Under the pieces are notes generated by a model. It worked only from the letters and a program-made list of their open reading frames with translations, made no database searches and was not told where the DNA came from. Shown here in pieces: positions 5,647 through 14,895 of a DNA stretch of 30,096 nucleotides (position 1 is its first letter; every line of letters begins with the position of its first letter). Origin of the DNA: CALLPQ01 sp964392325 (lineage in GTDB: Bacteria; Pseudomonadota; Alphaproteobacteria; Caulobacterales; Parvularculaceae); assembly GCA_964392325.1 (NCBI GenBank), contig CAYMPJ010000027.1:1-30096 (forward strand), given 5' to 3'. The translations under genes were made by a program, and so were the position numbers.

Positions 5647-7780
5647 AGTCAGAATCTTCCTCTTTGCTTTCTTTCTTTTTCGATGAGCCAAATAAAGACC
5701 CTAACGCACTCTTGGCAAGATCCTCAACTGCATCCTCGGCGCTTGCTGGCGCGGCCGTAGCGCCGGCCGTTGCCTCTTCCGCAGTGCTTCCAGTTGCAGC
5801 GCCAGCATCAACTTGCCCGCCACCACCGCCGCCAAAAACGCCGTCTAATGCACCGTCCAGAAGACCGTTAGCCGGGCTATCCTTGATTTTGTCACCAAGC
5901 GCACCATCAATGACGCCGCGCAATCTTGACCCTGCAGCCCCTTTCAAGAGTGCTTGGAGGTCAACACTATATTTCGGGTTAGAAAAAGTACCCGTAACAC
6001 GGATGGGAACTGCAACGCCTGAGCCACCAGTACCATCTGTATTCAGGCTGGCGGTTGGTTGCAAACTTATATCGATGGTTTGTTGTGGTAGATTGACTGT
6101 CCCGCTGCCGACCATGCTGAGTAACGGCGCAGACATATCAATATTAGACACTGACATAATACCATTATTCATGGAGAACTTTGAAAGGAAGCTACTAAAG
6201 TCAGTTGTTTCATCATTGCCGCGCGCGGAAGTCACAGCTGAAACCACAGCGTTCGGGTTTACACCCGCTTTAAAACTCGATGCGGTTCTTGCAATCTTGC
6301 CGATATTAATGCCTTTGAGCGCACCATTACTGACATCAAAGCCGCCAGAACCATCGACCGAACGCATGATAGCAGCCTGGCTTGCGCCAGAAGCCTCAAA
6401 ATTCAGGTTAAAACCACCAAGTCCTAAAAGGCGATCAATCGCAAAAACATCAATACAGAAAGGTTCTGCATCGACTTTACCCAAATTAAACTTACCAGAA
6501 AATGATGGGGTAGTATTGCGGGCATTGACGACCAAGCGACCAGAACCATTACCTTTATACATGGCCATTGTCGGGATATCGGCGGTCATAACGCCATTAT
6601 TAATTTTCAATGCCAACTGGCTGGCACCGATATTTATATTATTCACCAGAATACTATCGGTAGAAATATTGAGATCCGTATCAATATTACGCAGAGAAGA
6701 TAAATCCAGTTTCTCTTCCGACCACGCCGGAAAGCCTGCCGCCGTTTCGGTTGGCGCGGGCATATAGGGGCGTAAATCAAGTAAAGCGGTTGTTAATGTA
6801 CCCGATGCTTTTGGACGACGACCACTCAATCTGAGTTGCAAGTCACCCGCTGCATCAATCTCATCAAATTTAATCTTTGCATCGCTTAACTTGACAAGAT
6901 CTGGATTACCACTGAGCTGACCACTTACCGAAAAATTATCAAACCCGGGGGCTTCAGGCAGCGGTGAGCCACCAAGGGCTGCAATTTCTGGCAAATCCGG
7001 AGCACTAAAAGAAACCGGCCCACTAAAGGACATTGCTTTTTTATCATTAAAGCTGAGTTTTAAATCCCCACCCATGTCTGTTTGGCCAACATCCATGGAG
7101 AATTTAACATTTGTATCCTGATTTTTTAGAAAATCACCCAAGGTCGTCATCGCCAAATCGACGCGCGCTGGCTTATCCTGGAAATTCATGGTGCCCCTCA
7201 CGACAAATGGGGTCGTCAGGCTATCAAGAGTGATATCAACATCAATGTCATCCAATTTGTAGGAGCTTTTTGCCTGCGCATCATTATAGCTGGCCTTGCC
7301 ATCTACGATACGAACATCTCCAAGGCGGATATCATTTAGCGACGCCGCCGCATCTGCCCCGTCATTGGAAGAAGTCTCTGCAGGTTTCTCATCACCACCC
7401 AACTCCCAGTTCACCTTCCCCGACTTTGTTTTTTGAAGATGAATGTCAGGGTTGGTAAGTACAAACTGATTAATTTGTATTTCTTTGGAGAGTAACTTGA
7501 ACAAATCTACACCTATGCGTGCTTTTTCAACGCGCATTAAGTATGGCGATGAAAACCCGTCGGGATTATCGATTTGCAACTCTGAAACGCCAAAAGCGGT
7601 CTTGGGAAAAATCTTAATCGAGAGATCATCACCAATTGTGACTTTGCGTCCAATAGCATTACTTACCTGTTCTTCAATCGTATTCTTGTACGTGCTCACC
7701 GGTATCAGTGACGGCAGCAAAATAATTACGGCTATCGCGATCGCAACTAGGGCAACGAGCCCGAATAAAAATTTTTTCAT
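5645..7780 (-). CDS. AsmA family protein
   Basis: A 711-residue protein of the AsmA/TamB-like superfamily, large envelope proteins thought to help move or arrange lipids between the membranes. A single N-terminal membrane anchor (residues ~4-27, FLFGLVALVAIAIAVIILLP) is followed by the typical AsmA N-terminal domain (TYKNTIEEQVSNAIGRKVTI). Long beta-rich repeats come next, then a conserved C-terminal AsmA-2 region around SMVGSGTVNLPQQTIDISLQ and GVAVPIRVTGTFSNPKYSVD. The last ~90 residues are Gly/Ala rich and end in a charged KKKESKEEDSD tail. I chose ATG 7780 because AGAGGA lies five bases upstream; the frame is open to 7798. It is on the same strand as egtB, about 100 bases upstream of it, but nothing shows a shared function. 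Confidence 0.9.
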   Translation of the reverse strand: MKKFLFGLVALVAIAIAVIILLPSLIPVSTYKNTIEEQVSNAIGRKVTIGDDLSIKIFPKTAFGVSELQIDNPDGFSSPYLMRVEKARIGVDLFKLLSKEIQINQFVLTNPDIHLQKTKSGKVNWELGGDEKPAETSSNDGADAAASLNDIRLGDVRIVDGKASYNDAQAKSSYKLDDIDVDITLDSLTTPFVVRGTMNFQDKPARVDLAMTTLGDFLKNQDTNVKFSMDVGQTDMGGDLKLSFNDKKAMSFSGPVSFSAPDLPEIAALGGSPLPEAPGFDNFSVSGQLSGNPDLVKLSDAKIKFDEIDAAGDLQLRLSGRRPKASGTLTTALLDLRPYMPAPTETAAGFPAWSEEKLDLSSLRNIDTDLNISTDSILVNNINIGASQLALKINNGVMTADIPTMAMYKGNGSGRLVVNARNTTPSFSGKFNLGKVDAEPFCIDVFAIDRLLGLGGFNLNFEASGASQAAIMRSVDGSGGFDVSNGALKGINIGKIARTASSFKAGVNPNAVVSAVTSARGNDETTDFSSFLSKFSMNNGIMSVSNIDMSAPLLSMVGSGTVNLPQQTIDISLQPTASLNTDGTGGSGVAVPIRVTGTFSNPKYSVDLQALLKGAAGSRLRGVIDGALGDKIKDSPANGLLDGALDGVFGGGGGGQVDAGAATGSTAEEATAGATAAPASAEDAVEDLAKSALGSLFGSSKKKESKEEDSD

Positions 7781-8038
7781 GGGTATCCTCTGATCCATTC
7801 AATCCGAATTCAGTTTTGAATATCGGAAGCCCCGCCAGGCTTATATAGTCATTAAAAATACAAGTGTTTACTCAATACGGTTAGGATTCTCTAATAAGTC
7901 TCTATAATAAGCCATTCCGATGCAAGCGCCAGAGTGGATTATCATCTATGTCTGGAAATTAAAGTAAATTTCATGAGACGAACCCGAAAAATTGCCGTTT
8001 GCCCCCCTCAATAACCGCAATTTATGCTTTTGATACTA

Positions 8039-8590
8039 TCAAATAGAATCATTGGCTAAGCCGAATTCCTCTCTTATTGGGGTATCAAGGTGGCTTAAAA
8101 AAGGCTCAACCCCGCAGGCTCTCATAAAAGACATTAGTCCTTCAGGACGAACACAAGTTGAAGCGGTGTTTTCCAGCGGATGAAACCAGACCCCTTCATA
8201 GCCCATTAGAGCTTTGTCGATAATCACCATCTTCAATTGATGCTCTGTATCATTTATAACCGCGAAAGGTGTTACTGACCCCGGGCTAACCCCAAGAATT
8301 GTCTCCATCGCTTCAGGTTTTCCAAAAGACAATCGCCCTTTTGCGCCTATGGCTTTACCAAGCGCAACCAGATCAACCCGGGTATCCGCATGCGCGATTG
8401 CCAAAAAGAAAGATCCCTTTTTATCTTTTACAAAGAGATTCTTCGAATGCCCGCCGGGCATCGATGCTTTGAGGTCGCGCCCCTCCTCAACTGTAAAAAC
8501 AGCGCGATGCTCTTTCGTTTCGTGGGCAATGTCATGTTCGTCAAGCAGGACAAATAATTTCGCCCGCTCTGTAGAAATATCTTGGCTCAT
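8039..8590 (-). CDS. prolyl-tRNA editing protein, PrdX/ProXp-ala type
   Basis: A free-standing INS/YbaK-like editing domain of 183 residues that deacylates mischarged tRNA, most likely Ala-tRNA(Pro). Diagnostic segments are GGHSKNLFVKDKKG (residues 46-59, with the conserved Lys50), GVSPGSVTPFAVIND (100-114) and HPLENTAST (137-145). In alphaproteobacteria this trans-editing factor compensates for a prolyl-tRNA synthetase that lacks an insertion domain. It is divergent from the GMC oxidoreductase. The start at 8590 is the only nearby ATG consistent with the family N-terminus. Which misacylated tRNA it prefers cannot be settled by reading. Confidence 0.88.
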   Translation of the reverse strand: MSQDISTERAKLFVLLDEHDIAHETKEHRAVFTVEEGRDLKASMPGGHSKNLFVKDKKGSFFLAIAHADTRVDLVALGKAIGAKGRLSFGKPEAMETILGVSPGSVTPFAVINDTEHQLKMVIIDKALMGYEGVWFHPLENTASTCVRPEGLMSFMRACGVEPFLSHLDTPIREEFGLANDSI

Positions 8591-8703
8591 AATATCTATT
8601 CTTTAATTTTGGAGTTTAATATAATTACATTTAAGACCATTTATCCCGGCAGATAATGTCAGCTTCATAAAGGTTCACCGCCCAGATTGAAAACCTCAAA
8701 AAC

Positions 8704-10359
8704 ATGACCCGACGCGAACGCCAATTAGATTGCAAGCCCCTTGATGGTCATTATGACTATATTATTGTCGGTGCAGGATCCGCCGGGTGTGTCCTTGCCA
8801 ATCGCCTCAGCACAGAGCAAAATTGCAATGTATTACTCATTGAAGCAGGTGGCAATGATAATTGGATCTGGTTTCATATTCCCGTTGGCTATCTATTCGC
8901 GATTAATAACCCTCGCTCTGACTGGATGTATCAAACCACGCCGCAGCCCGGTTTAAATGGTCGCCCCCTTATCTATCCTCGCGGCAAAACATTGGGCGGA
9001 TCATCTGCAATTAATGCAATGATTGCGATGCGTGGTCAGCCATCAGATTATGACAATTGGCGAGAGGCCGGATTACCCGGTTGGGGGTGGGATGATATCA
9101 AAGACATTTTTTCTGATGTGGAAGATCACTTTCTCGCCGATCATTCTGATTTAGGGGAATGTCATGGAAAGGGCGGAGAATGGCGGATAGAGGCGCCGCG
9201 TATTCGCTGGCCCATACTGGATGCAGTTCAGTTCGCGGCAAAACAAATGCAAATCCCTGCATCGAATGATTTTCACGCAAGTAGCAAGGAATGCTCGGGC
9301 TATTTTCAGGTTAATCAACATAAGGGCTTACGATGGTCTAGCGCCAAGGGATTTTTAAAGCCTGTTCGCCACCGCCCGAATTTGCGGGTGATTACCCGTG
9401 CTCAAACACACTCTCTCATATTGGAAAATGACAAAGTGGAAGGGGTCCGTTTTTCTTGCGATGGTCAGAATTTTTATGCAACTGCACAGCAACAAACTAT
9501 ATTATCAGCTGGTGCAATCGGTTCCGTTGAAATTCTCCAGCGGTCGGGCATTGGACCGGCTAATATTTTGCAAGACGCTGGCATCCCTGTCTCATTTAAT
9601 TGCCCCGGCGTGGGGCAAAATTTGCAGGACCATCTACAGCAACGCTCTATTTATAAAATATCGGGCGCAACAACGCTGAACGAAACCTATCACAAGCTCA
9701 CTTCACGTATCAAAATGGGTGTTGATTTTGCCCTGCGCCGACGTGGCCCCATGACAATGGCGCCCTCACAACTGGGGATATTCATGAAGTCGCAAAAAAC
9801 CGTAAAAACGCCGGATTTGCAATTTCACGTGCAGCCTCTTTCGCTCGATAAATTTGGCGACCCTCTCCATAAGTTTCCGGCAATCACGGTTAGCGCATGC
9901 AACTTACGCCCTACATCAAGAGGGTTTGTCGCACTTTCCTCTCCCGATCACAATGTAAAGCCGCTTATATCACCAAATTATCTCTCTACGGATGAAGACA
10001 AAAAAGTCGCTGCAAATGCCATTCGCGCAACCCGCCGTTTAATGGCCCAACCTGCGCTGTCCCCATTCTCGCCGCTCGAATATTTGCCCGGCCTGAACGT
10101 AACTGATGATGATACATCACTGATAAAAGCTGCGGGTGATATTGGCACAACGATTTTTCACCCTGTTGGCACCAATAAAATGGGCCCGGCCCATGACCCG
10201 ATGGCAGTTGTTGATGAACGATTACGCTTTAGGGGATTGAAGGGTTTATCCATTATCGACGCATCCATCATGCCCACAATCACATCTGGAAATACCAACA
10301 CGCCTACGATTATGATCGCAGAAAAAGGGGCCCGGATGTTGATAGAGGATCAGAACTGA
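8704..10359 (+). CDS. GMC-family oxidoreductase (choline dehydrogenase-like)
   Basis: A 551-residue flavoprotein of the glucose-methanol-choline family, which oxidises alcohols with FAD. The dinucleotide motif DYIIVGAGSAGCVLANRLS is at residues 18-36. The second family signature is YPRGKTLGGSSAINAMIAMRG, and SAGAIGSVEILQRSGIG is the GMC_2 signature. The C-terminal catalytic pair is His486 in HPVGTNKMG and Asn530 in TSGNTNTPT (His-Asn rather than His-His). Length and domain order are normal. No betaine-aldehyde dehydrogenase or transport genes adjoin it, so choline is not supported as the substrate; a general alcohol dehydrogenase is the safer label. It converges with the yghU-like gene. Confidence 0.92.
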   Translation: MTRRERQLDCKPLDGHYDYIIVGAGSAGCVLANRLSTEQNCNVLLIEAGGNDNWIWFHIPVGYLFAINNPRSDWMYQTTPQPGLNGRPLIYPRGKTLGGSSAINAMIAMRGQPSDYDNWREAGLPGWGWDDIKDIFSDVEDHFLADHSDLGECHGKGGEWRIEAPRIRWPILDAVQFAAKQMQIPASNDFHASSKECSGYFQVNQHKGLRWSSAKGFLKPVRHRPNLRVITRAQTHSLILENDKVEGVRFSCDGQNFYATAQQQTILSAGAIGSVEILQRSGIGPANILQDAGIPVSFNCPGVGQNLQDHLQQRSIYKISGATTLNETYHKLTSRIKMGVDFALRRRGPMTMAPSQLGIFMKSQKTVKTPDLQFHVQPLSLDKFGDPLHKFPAITVSACNLRPTSRGFVALSSPDHNVKPLISPNYLSTDEDKKVAANAIRATRRLMAQPALSPFSPLEYLPGLNVTDDDTSLIKAAGDIGTTIFHPVGTNKMGPAHDPMAVVDERLRFRGLKGLSIIDASIMPTITSGNTNTPTIMIAEKGARMLIEDQN

Positions 10360-10375
10360 AAAAAATCTGCGCAAA

Positions 10376-10402
10376 CATAAATCATGATTTTCACGATTTA
10401 TG
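10376..10402. terminator. possible bidirectional terminator hairpin
   Basis: CATAAATC-A-TGA, loop TTT, TCA-C-GATTTATG: eleven pairs with one mismatch, placed between the convergent GMC and yghU-like genes. An A run at 10359-10365 would be a T run for leftward transcripts. No strong T run follows rightwards. Confidence 0.4.
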
Positions 10403-10423
10403 CCTGCATGAAATTTTCAGACT

Positions 10424-11308
10424 TTAACCTTGCAATTTATCCATAGTTTTTGTTTCAAAATCGCTAGCGTCATGACGCTCCAACAATTGTTCATGAGGCT
10501 CTCCCCATGCACGGTTGACCATACGCCCGCGCATTACCGCAGGACGGTCCGCAACTTCTGCTGTCCAGCGTTGCATATGTTTATAGGATTTAACGTCGAG
10601 AAACTCACCGGCATCATAAATTTTACCCTGTGCCAGCACACCATACCAAGGCCAGATGGCAATATCGGCAATTGAATATTCATCACCAGCCATAAACTGA
10701 TTATCTGCAAGGTGGCGATCCAGGACATCGAGTTGGCGTTTGACCTCCATTGAGAAACGATCGATACAATACTCGATTTTAAAAGGCGCATAATTATAAA
10801 AATGCCCGAACCCACCGCCAAGATAGGGCGCGCTGCCCATTTGCCAGAAAAGCCAGTTCATACATTGAACGCGCTTGGCAGGGTCTTGGGGTAAAAGCGC
10901 ACCAAATTTTTCAGCCAGATAAAAAAGAATTGAACCAGACTCAAAAACACGCACAGGCTCTGGCCCACTGCGATCCATTAAAGCTGGAATTTTCGAGTTT
11001 GGATTAACATCCACAAAACCACTCCCAAATTGGTGGCCTTCCTGAATATTAATAAAATGAGCGTCATATTCTGCGCCTTTGTGACCGAGCGCCAAAAGCT
11101 CTTCGAGCATAACCGTCACCTTAACGCCATTCGGGGTTGCAAGAGAATAAAGCTGCAAGGGATGCTTTCCGACCACAAGTTCTTTCTCGTGTGTTGGGCC
11201 GGCAGTCGGGCGGTTAATTGCAGCAAACTTTCCGCCGCTTTCAGAATCCCATTTCCATACTTTTGGCGGGGTATAACCAGCGGGCTGATTTGGAAGTTCT
11301 TCACTCAT
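10424..11308 (-). CDS. yghU: glutathione S-transferase, YghU type (disulfide-bond oxidoreductase)
   Basis: A 294-residue protein that follows E. coli YghU closely from end to end: PPKVWKWDSESGG near the start, INRPTAGPTHEKELVVGKHP, VNPNSKIPAL, RVFESGSILFYLAEKFG, the GGGFGHFYNYAP segment and the ERHDASDFET tail. The N-terminal thioredoxin-like domain binds glutathione; the family reduces disulfides or organic peroxides with two glutathione molecules rather than a catalytic Cys or Ser. The C-terminal helical domain begins near residue 135. ATG 11308 (MSEELPNQP) has GGAG a few bases upstream. It is a cytoplasmic, single gene. Confidence 0.93.
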   Translation of the reverse strand: MSEELPNQPAGYTPPKVWKWDSESGGKFAAINRPTAGPTHEKELVVGKHPLQLYSLATPNGVKVTVMLEELLALGHKGAEYDAHFINIQEGHQFGSGFVDVNPNSKIPALMDRSGPEPVRVFESGSILFYLAEKFGALLPQDPAKRVQCMNWLFWQMGSAPYLGGGFGHFYNYAPFKIEYCIDRFSMEVKRQLDVLDRHLADNQFMAGDEYSIADIAIWPWYGVLAQGKIYDAGEFLDVKSYKHMQRWTAEVADRPAVMRGRMVNRAWGEPHEQLLERHDASDFETKTMDKLQG

Positions 11309-11435
11309 TACAGGGCTCCTTCAATTTAGTTTCCAAATGCGTACAGCACTCTAAATCAATTCAAAACTGAAAAGAGCTGTTTCAATACGAACTTTCACGC
11401 AAGTGTGTATGATTTCACGTATGGGATATGAACCC

Positions 11436-11687
11436 TTATTCCTCTTTCAACCAGACCTCTACCTCGCCTTTCAAGGTTAGAGTGAGGGGGTTTCCTTTGC
11501 GGTCAACGGCCTTACCCGCCGCGACTTTGATCCAACCCTCCGAGATACAATATTCTTCAACATTGGTTTTCTCGTCCCCTTTAAATCGCACACCAATGCC
11601 GCGCTCCAAAAGAGGCCCATTATAAAACGGGCTGGAGGGGTTAACACTTAAGCGGTCGGGGAGTTCAAACTCTGTGGAATCATTCAT
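11436..11687 (-). CDS. DUF3297 family protein
   Basis: A small acidic protein of 83 residues, recognisable as DUF3297 by LPDRLSVNPSSP, the GIGVRFKGDEKTNVEEYCISEGW segment and AGKAVDRKGNPLTLTLKGEVEVW. The family is common in proteobacteria and has no established function. The start at 11687 (MNDSTEFELPD) fits the usual N-terminus; the frame extends to a TTG at 11717 that would add ten residues not typical of the family. It lies 87 bases downstream of the P450 gene on the same strand. Confidence 0.88.
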   Translation of the reverse strand: MNDSTEFELPDRLSVNPSSPFYNGPLLERGIGVRFKGDEKTNVEEYCISEGWIKVAAGKAVDRKGNPLTLTLKGEVEVWLKEE

Positions 11688-11774
11688 ATCTAGTGTGATA
11701 CTGTAAAACCAAACCAATATTCAAGCTAAGAAATAAAATAGCGGCGGCTTATTTCAGATGAAGCAGATATCGCT

Positions 11775-13259
11775 CTATCTTTTGCGCACATTTAACGGCA
11801 TGCCCCCTATCGGGCTTGCGGTAATTTTCAACTGAGGGAGCGGAATATGATCCGGGTTCGGCAAAAATTCTAACCGTCGTACCATAGCCGCTAATATTGC
11901 GACCGCCTCCAGTTCAGCCATACGCATGGCAATACAAATGCGCGGCCCACCGCCAAAGGGAATATACTGGAAGCGATGACGACCCTCTATTGCCTCTTTT
12001 GAAAAATTTTCCGGATTAAACTCGGACGGGTTTTTCCATAATGCTTTATGGCGATGCAGCGCATACATCAAACAGACGATATGGTCATTTTGTTTTACGT
12101 CCAAATCCCCCAGCGTTATATCTTCGACCGCCTGATTTGAGCGCACTGGCACAGGCGGGAACAAGCGCATTGCCTCGCGCACAACTTGCAGGCAATAGGT
12201 AAGCGCTTCAATATTTTCTGAACAAACATCTCCATCACCGCATATTGATACGACTTCATTATACAACCGGGTTTGTACCTCTCTATCATTAGCTATCAGA
12301 TAGAGAGCCCATGTCAGCGCCAGCGCAGTCGTCTCGTGACCAGCACTGATGAAAGTCATGATATTATCGCGCAGTTCGATATCGCTTAACCCTTCCCCGG
12401 TTTCAGGATCACGTGCACGGAGCATTAAATCCAGTAAATCCGGGGGCGCATCATTTTCATTTTTAGGTTTATTGCGGCGATTGATAATGACTTTCTCCGC
12501 CGAAACGCGCATATTTTCAACCGCCTTGCGTCCCTTATTAATCCATGGCCTTGGCACCCATTTTGGAACCCCGAGCATTAAAAACAAATCGACTTTGCCA
12601 AGCGTATCGCGATAAGTGGAGACTGTATGGGCAACATCTGCGCGCCGCATTCCACTATCATCGCCCCCTAACAATAAATCAATAATCACTTCGAGGGTTG
12701 CCATCGTCATGACGGGATGCACATCAATGGGCGCATTACCATTATTTGAACCCTCAATATTTCGGCATAGATCATCAGCAGCCAACTCGCCGGCGCGCCA
12801 CATGGTTGGCACCATTGAGCGCAAATTATCAATGCGAAAAGCAGGTGAAGTCGCCCGGCGTTGACGCTTCCAAACCTCCCCTTGCGATGTTAGCAGCCCC
12901 TCCCCCATGACAGGTTTAAGCAAACGACGCTGAATAAACCCTTGCGGAAAATTTGCATGATGGTCCAGCATCACCAATTTGAGGAGTTCTGGAGATGCAA
13001 TAAAATGCACCTTTTGATTTCCCACCCAATTCCTCGTAACGAATGGTTTTTCAAAAATCTCCGCTGGCCACATCTCGATCGGATTGCGCGTCGCCGCGCG
13101 TAATAATCTTAAATAGGATAATGGTTTTTCAGGCGCCTCAATGGTTGGCGGCGCGAATGCTGGTTTCAGCCCATCAACTAGAAGCGTTGGCCCCAAAGGT
13201 GAAGCCGTAGTTGAAAGCGTTTTCGAAACCGTTGAATCCAGGGTCTGCGCATCAGACAT
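11775..13259 (-). CDS. cytochrome P450
   Basis: A 494-residue soluble-type P450 monooxygenase. The I-helix oxygen-activation motif AGHETT is at 306-311, the K-helix EAMR (ExxR) at 362-365, and the haem-thiolate loop FGGGPRICIA at 435-444 with Cys442 as iron ligand. The residue two after Cys is Ala instead of the common Gly, which is seen in many functional P450s. No N-terminal membrane helix is evident, so it should be cytoplasmic or peripheral. Overall it resembles the CYP fatty-acid/alkane hydroxylase-like group with a VPVRSNQ segment, but the substrate is not readable. No ferredoxin or ferredoxin reductase is adjacent. Confidence 0.92.
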   Translation of the reverse strand: MSDAQTLDSTVSKTLSTTASPLGPTLLVDGLKPAFAPPTIEAPEKPLSYLRLLRAATRNPIEMWPAEIFEKPFVTRNWVGNQKVHFIASPELLKLVMLDHHANFPQGFIQRRLLKPVMGEGLLTSQGEVWKRQRRATSPAFRIDNLRSMVPTMWRAGELAADDLCRNIEGSNNGNAPIDVHPVMTMATLEVIIDLLLGGDDSGMRRADVAHTVSTYRDTLGKVDLFLMLGVPKWVPRPWINKGRKAVENMRVSAEKVIINRRNKPKNENDAPPDLLDLMLRARDPETGEGLSDIELRDNIMTFISAGHETTALALTWALYLIANDREVQTRLYNEVVSICGDGDVCSENIEALTYCLQVVREAMRLFPPVPVRSNQAVEDITLGDLDVKQNDHIVCLMYALHRHKALWKNPSEFNPENFSKEAIEGRHRFQYIPFGGGPRICIAMRMAELEAVAILAAMVRRLEFLPNPDHIPLPQLKITASPIGGMPLNVRKR

Positions 13260-13353
13260 AGCCGCAACTCACAATTATTACACTGTTGAGTTTACCTTAG
13301 AAAACCACCCATGTCGAGAACAGTATCAGGTGAACATATTCGGCACCGGGATG

Positions 13354-14700
13354 TTATATCGTTTCACCATGCAAGCGCGCCCGCGCCTTTTCGCTACCGA
13401 TCAACATAAATAACCCATTCATTTCGGGTCCGTGGGATTTACCGGTTAAGGCCTGACGAAGAGGCATAAAAAGGGCCTTGCCCTTTGCGCCGGTTTTTTC
13501 TTTTACCTCGGCCACGAACCGGGACCAGCTTTCATCTGTTAACGGACTACCTGGAACACACTGCGCCGCCGCTTTAGAAAATTCCGGATTTTCTATTACA
13601 GGTGTAATCGGCCCATCGATCACCGCTTGCCATTCCACAACATCTTTTGCGCGGGTTAAATTTGCCCGAACGCCGTTCCATAAGTCTTCACTTACATTTT
13701 GACCTTCGAAGCGAGGGGCAACATCTGCCCAATTATAATCATGAAGTAATTTTGCATTGAGCGCTTCCAGCTCTGACATATCAAAGCGCGCAGGTGCACG
13801 GCCCATTTTTGCAAAGTCAAATTGATCGGCCAAAGTCTGCAATTGCGCTTGCGCAACAACCGGATCAGCCGTCCCGAGCTTTGCCAAAAGGCTTGTGATT
13901 GCGGCGGGTTCAAGCCCGTCTTCACGCATCGCCTCGATTGATAAAGACCCAAGACGCTTTGAAAGTCCCTCCCCGTCAGTGCCGATTAAAAGCGAGTGGT
14001 GGGCAAAATTTGGTACATGCGTTTTGCCGCGTAACCTCGTAAGAGTTTCAAAAATCTCGACCTGCACAGCCGTATTCGTCACATGATCTTCGCCCCGTAT
14101 TACATGAGTAATATTAAAATCAGCGTCATCTATACAGCTCGGCAAGGTATATAGATATTGACCATCGGCGCGGATCAACACCGGATCGGAAACGCTCGTC
14201 GTGTCCAGACTGGTTTCCCCGCGAATAAGATCGGTCCAAGAAGCAGGTTTTTGCGAGAGCTTATAACGCCAATGGGGTTTGCGCCCTTCGGCTTCAAATG
14301 CTGATTTTTCTGCGTCCGACAGGTTCAGACCCGCGCGATCATAAATCGGCGGCAGGCCGCGCGCGCGTTGCACTTTACGCTTGCGGTCTAATTCCTCTGC
14401 CGTTTCATAACAGGCATAGAGCAAGCCCTCTTCGCGCAATTGGTCAGCGACCTCATCATAAATTGAAAAACGTGATGACTGACTAGCCGTCAAATCATGG
14501 GTCAGCCCCAACCATCCCAGATCCGCAATTATAGCCTCTTCATAAGCCTTCGTAGAGCGGGCCTGATCTGTATCATCAATGCGCAACATAAACTGTCCGC
14601 TTTGTTTGCGGGCAAACAGCCAGTTCCACAATGCCGCCCTGACATTACCCACATGAAGTTTTCCGGTGGGAGATGGTGCAAATCGTACAATAACGCTCAT
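13354..14700 (-). CDS. gltX: glutamyl-tRNA synthetase (GluRS)
   Basis: A class I aminoacyl-tRNA synthetase of 448 residues that charges tRNA(Glu), and in organisms lacking GlnRS also tRNA(Gln). The HIGH-type motif is PSPTGKLHVGNVRAAL (His16-Val-Gly-Asn19) and the KMSKS-type motif is LSKRL at 246-250 in DGEGLSKRLGSL. IDDTDQARS at 41-49 and HVIRGEDHVTNT are further family signatures. Many alphaproteobacteria carry two gltX genes; this shorter form without a cysteine-rich zinc module resembles the second type, which tends to serve tRNA(Gln) or a subset of tRNAs. The start at 14700 is the normal family N-terminus (MSVIVRFAPSPTG). Confidence 0.92.
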   Translation of the reverse strand: MSVIVRFAPSPTGKLHVGNVRAALWNWLFARKQSGQFMLRIDDTDQARSTKAYEEAIIADLGWLGLTHDLTASQSSRFSIYDEVADQLREEGLLYACYETAEELDRKRKVQRARGLPPIYDRAGLNLSDAEKSAFEAEGRKPHWRYKLSQKPASWTDLIRGETSLDTTSVSDPVLIRADGQYLYTLPSCIDDADFNITHVIRGEDHVTNTAVQVEIFETLTRLRGKTHVPNFAHHSLLIGTDGEGLSKRLGSLSIEAMREDGLEPAAITSLLAKLGTADPVVAQAQLQTLADQFDFAKMGRAPARFDMSELEALNAKLLHDYNWADVAPRFEGQNVSEDLWNGVRANLTRAKDVVEWQAVIDGPITPVIENPEFSKAAAQCVPGSPLTDESWSRFVAEVKEKTGAKGKALFMPLRQALTGKSHGPEMNGLFMLIGSEKARARLHGETI

Positions 14701-14830
14701 AGTCAGCCTTTAGGGGTGATAATCAATTTAATGTCAAAGGCTTATTACGATGTGCGCGACAAATCCAGCCTATTATGAGCCAATACCGAAAACTTCTTAA
14801 CTCACAAAACCGGGACTGAAGCGGGACTTA

Positions 14831-14887
14831 CCCACGCTCGCAACCCCGGCCCACGCTCGCAACCCCGGCCCTCGCCCACAACCCCGG
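14831..14887. repeat. three 19-nt GC-rich tandem repeats
   Basis: The unit cccacgctcgcaaccccgg is at 14831-14849, identical at 14850-14868, and degenerate at 14869-14887. It begins 8 nt past the glpK stop and is markedly more GC-rich than its surroundings. Function unknown; it does not form an obvious terminator. Confidence 0.75.
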
Positions 14888-14895
14888 CTCGATCA

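Noticed and set aside
5664..6767. 367-codon open frame on the plus strand opposite the AsmA-family gene
   Set aside because: Its translation has no domain or signal features, is Pro/Ser/Ala rich as expected for an antisense shadow, and lies wholly inside a well-supported gene.
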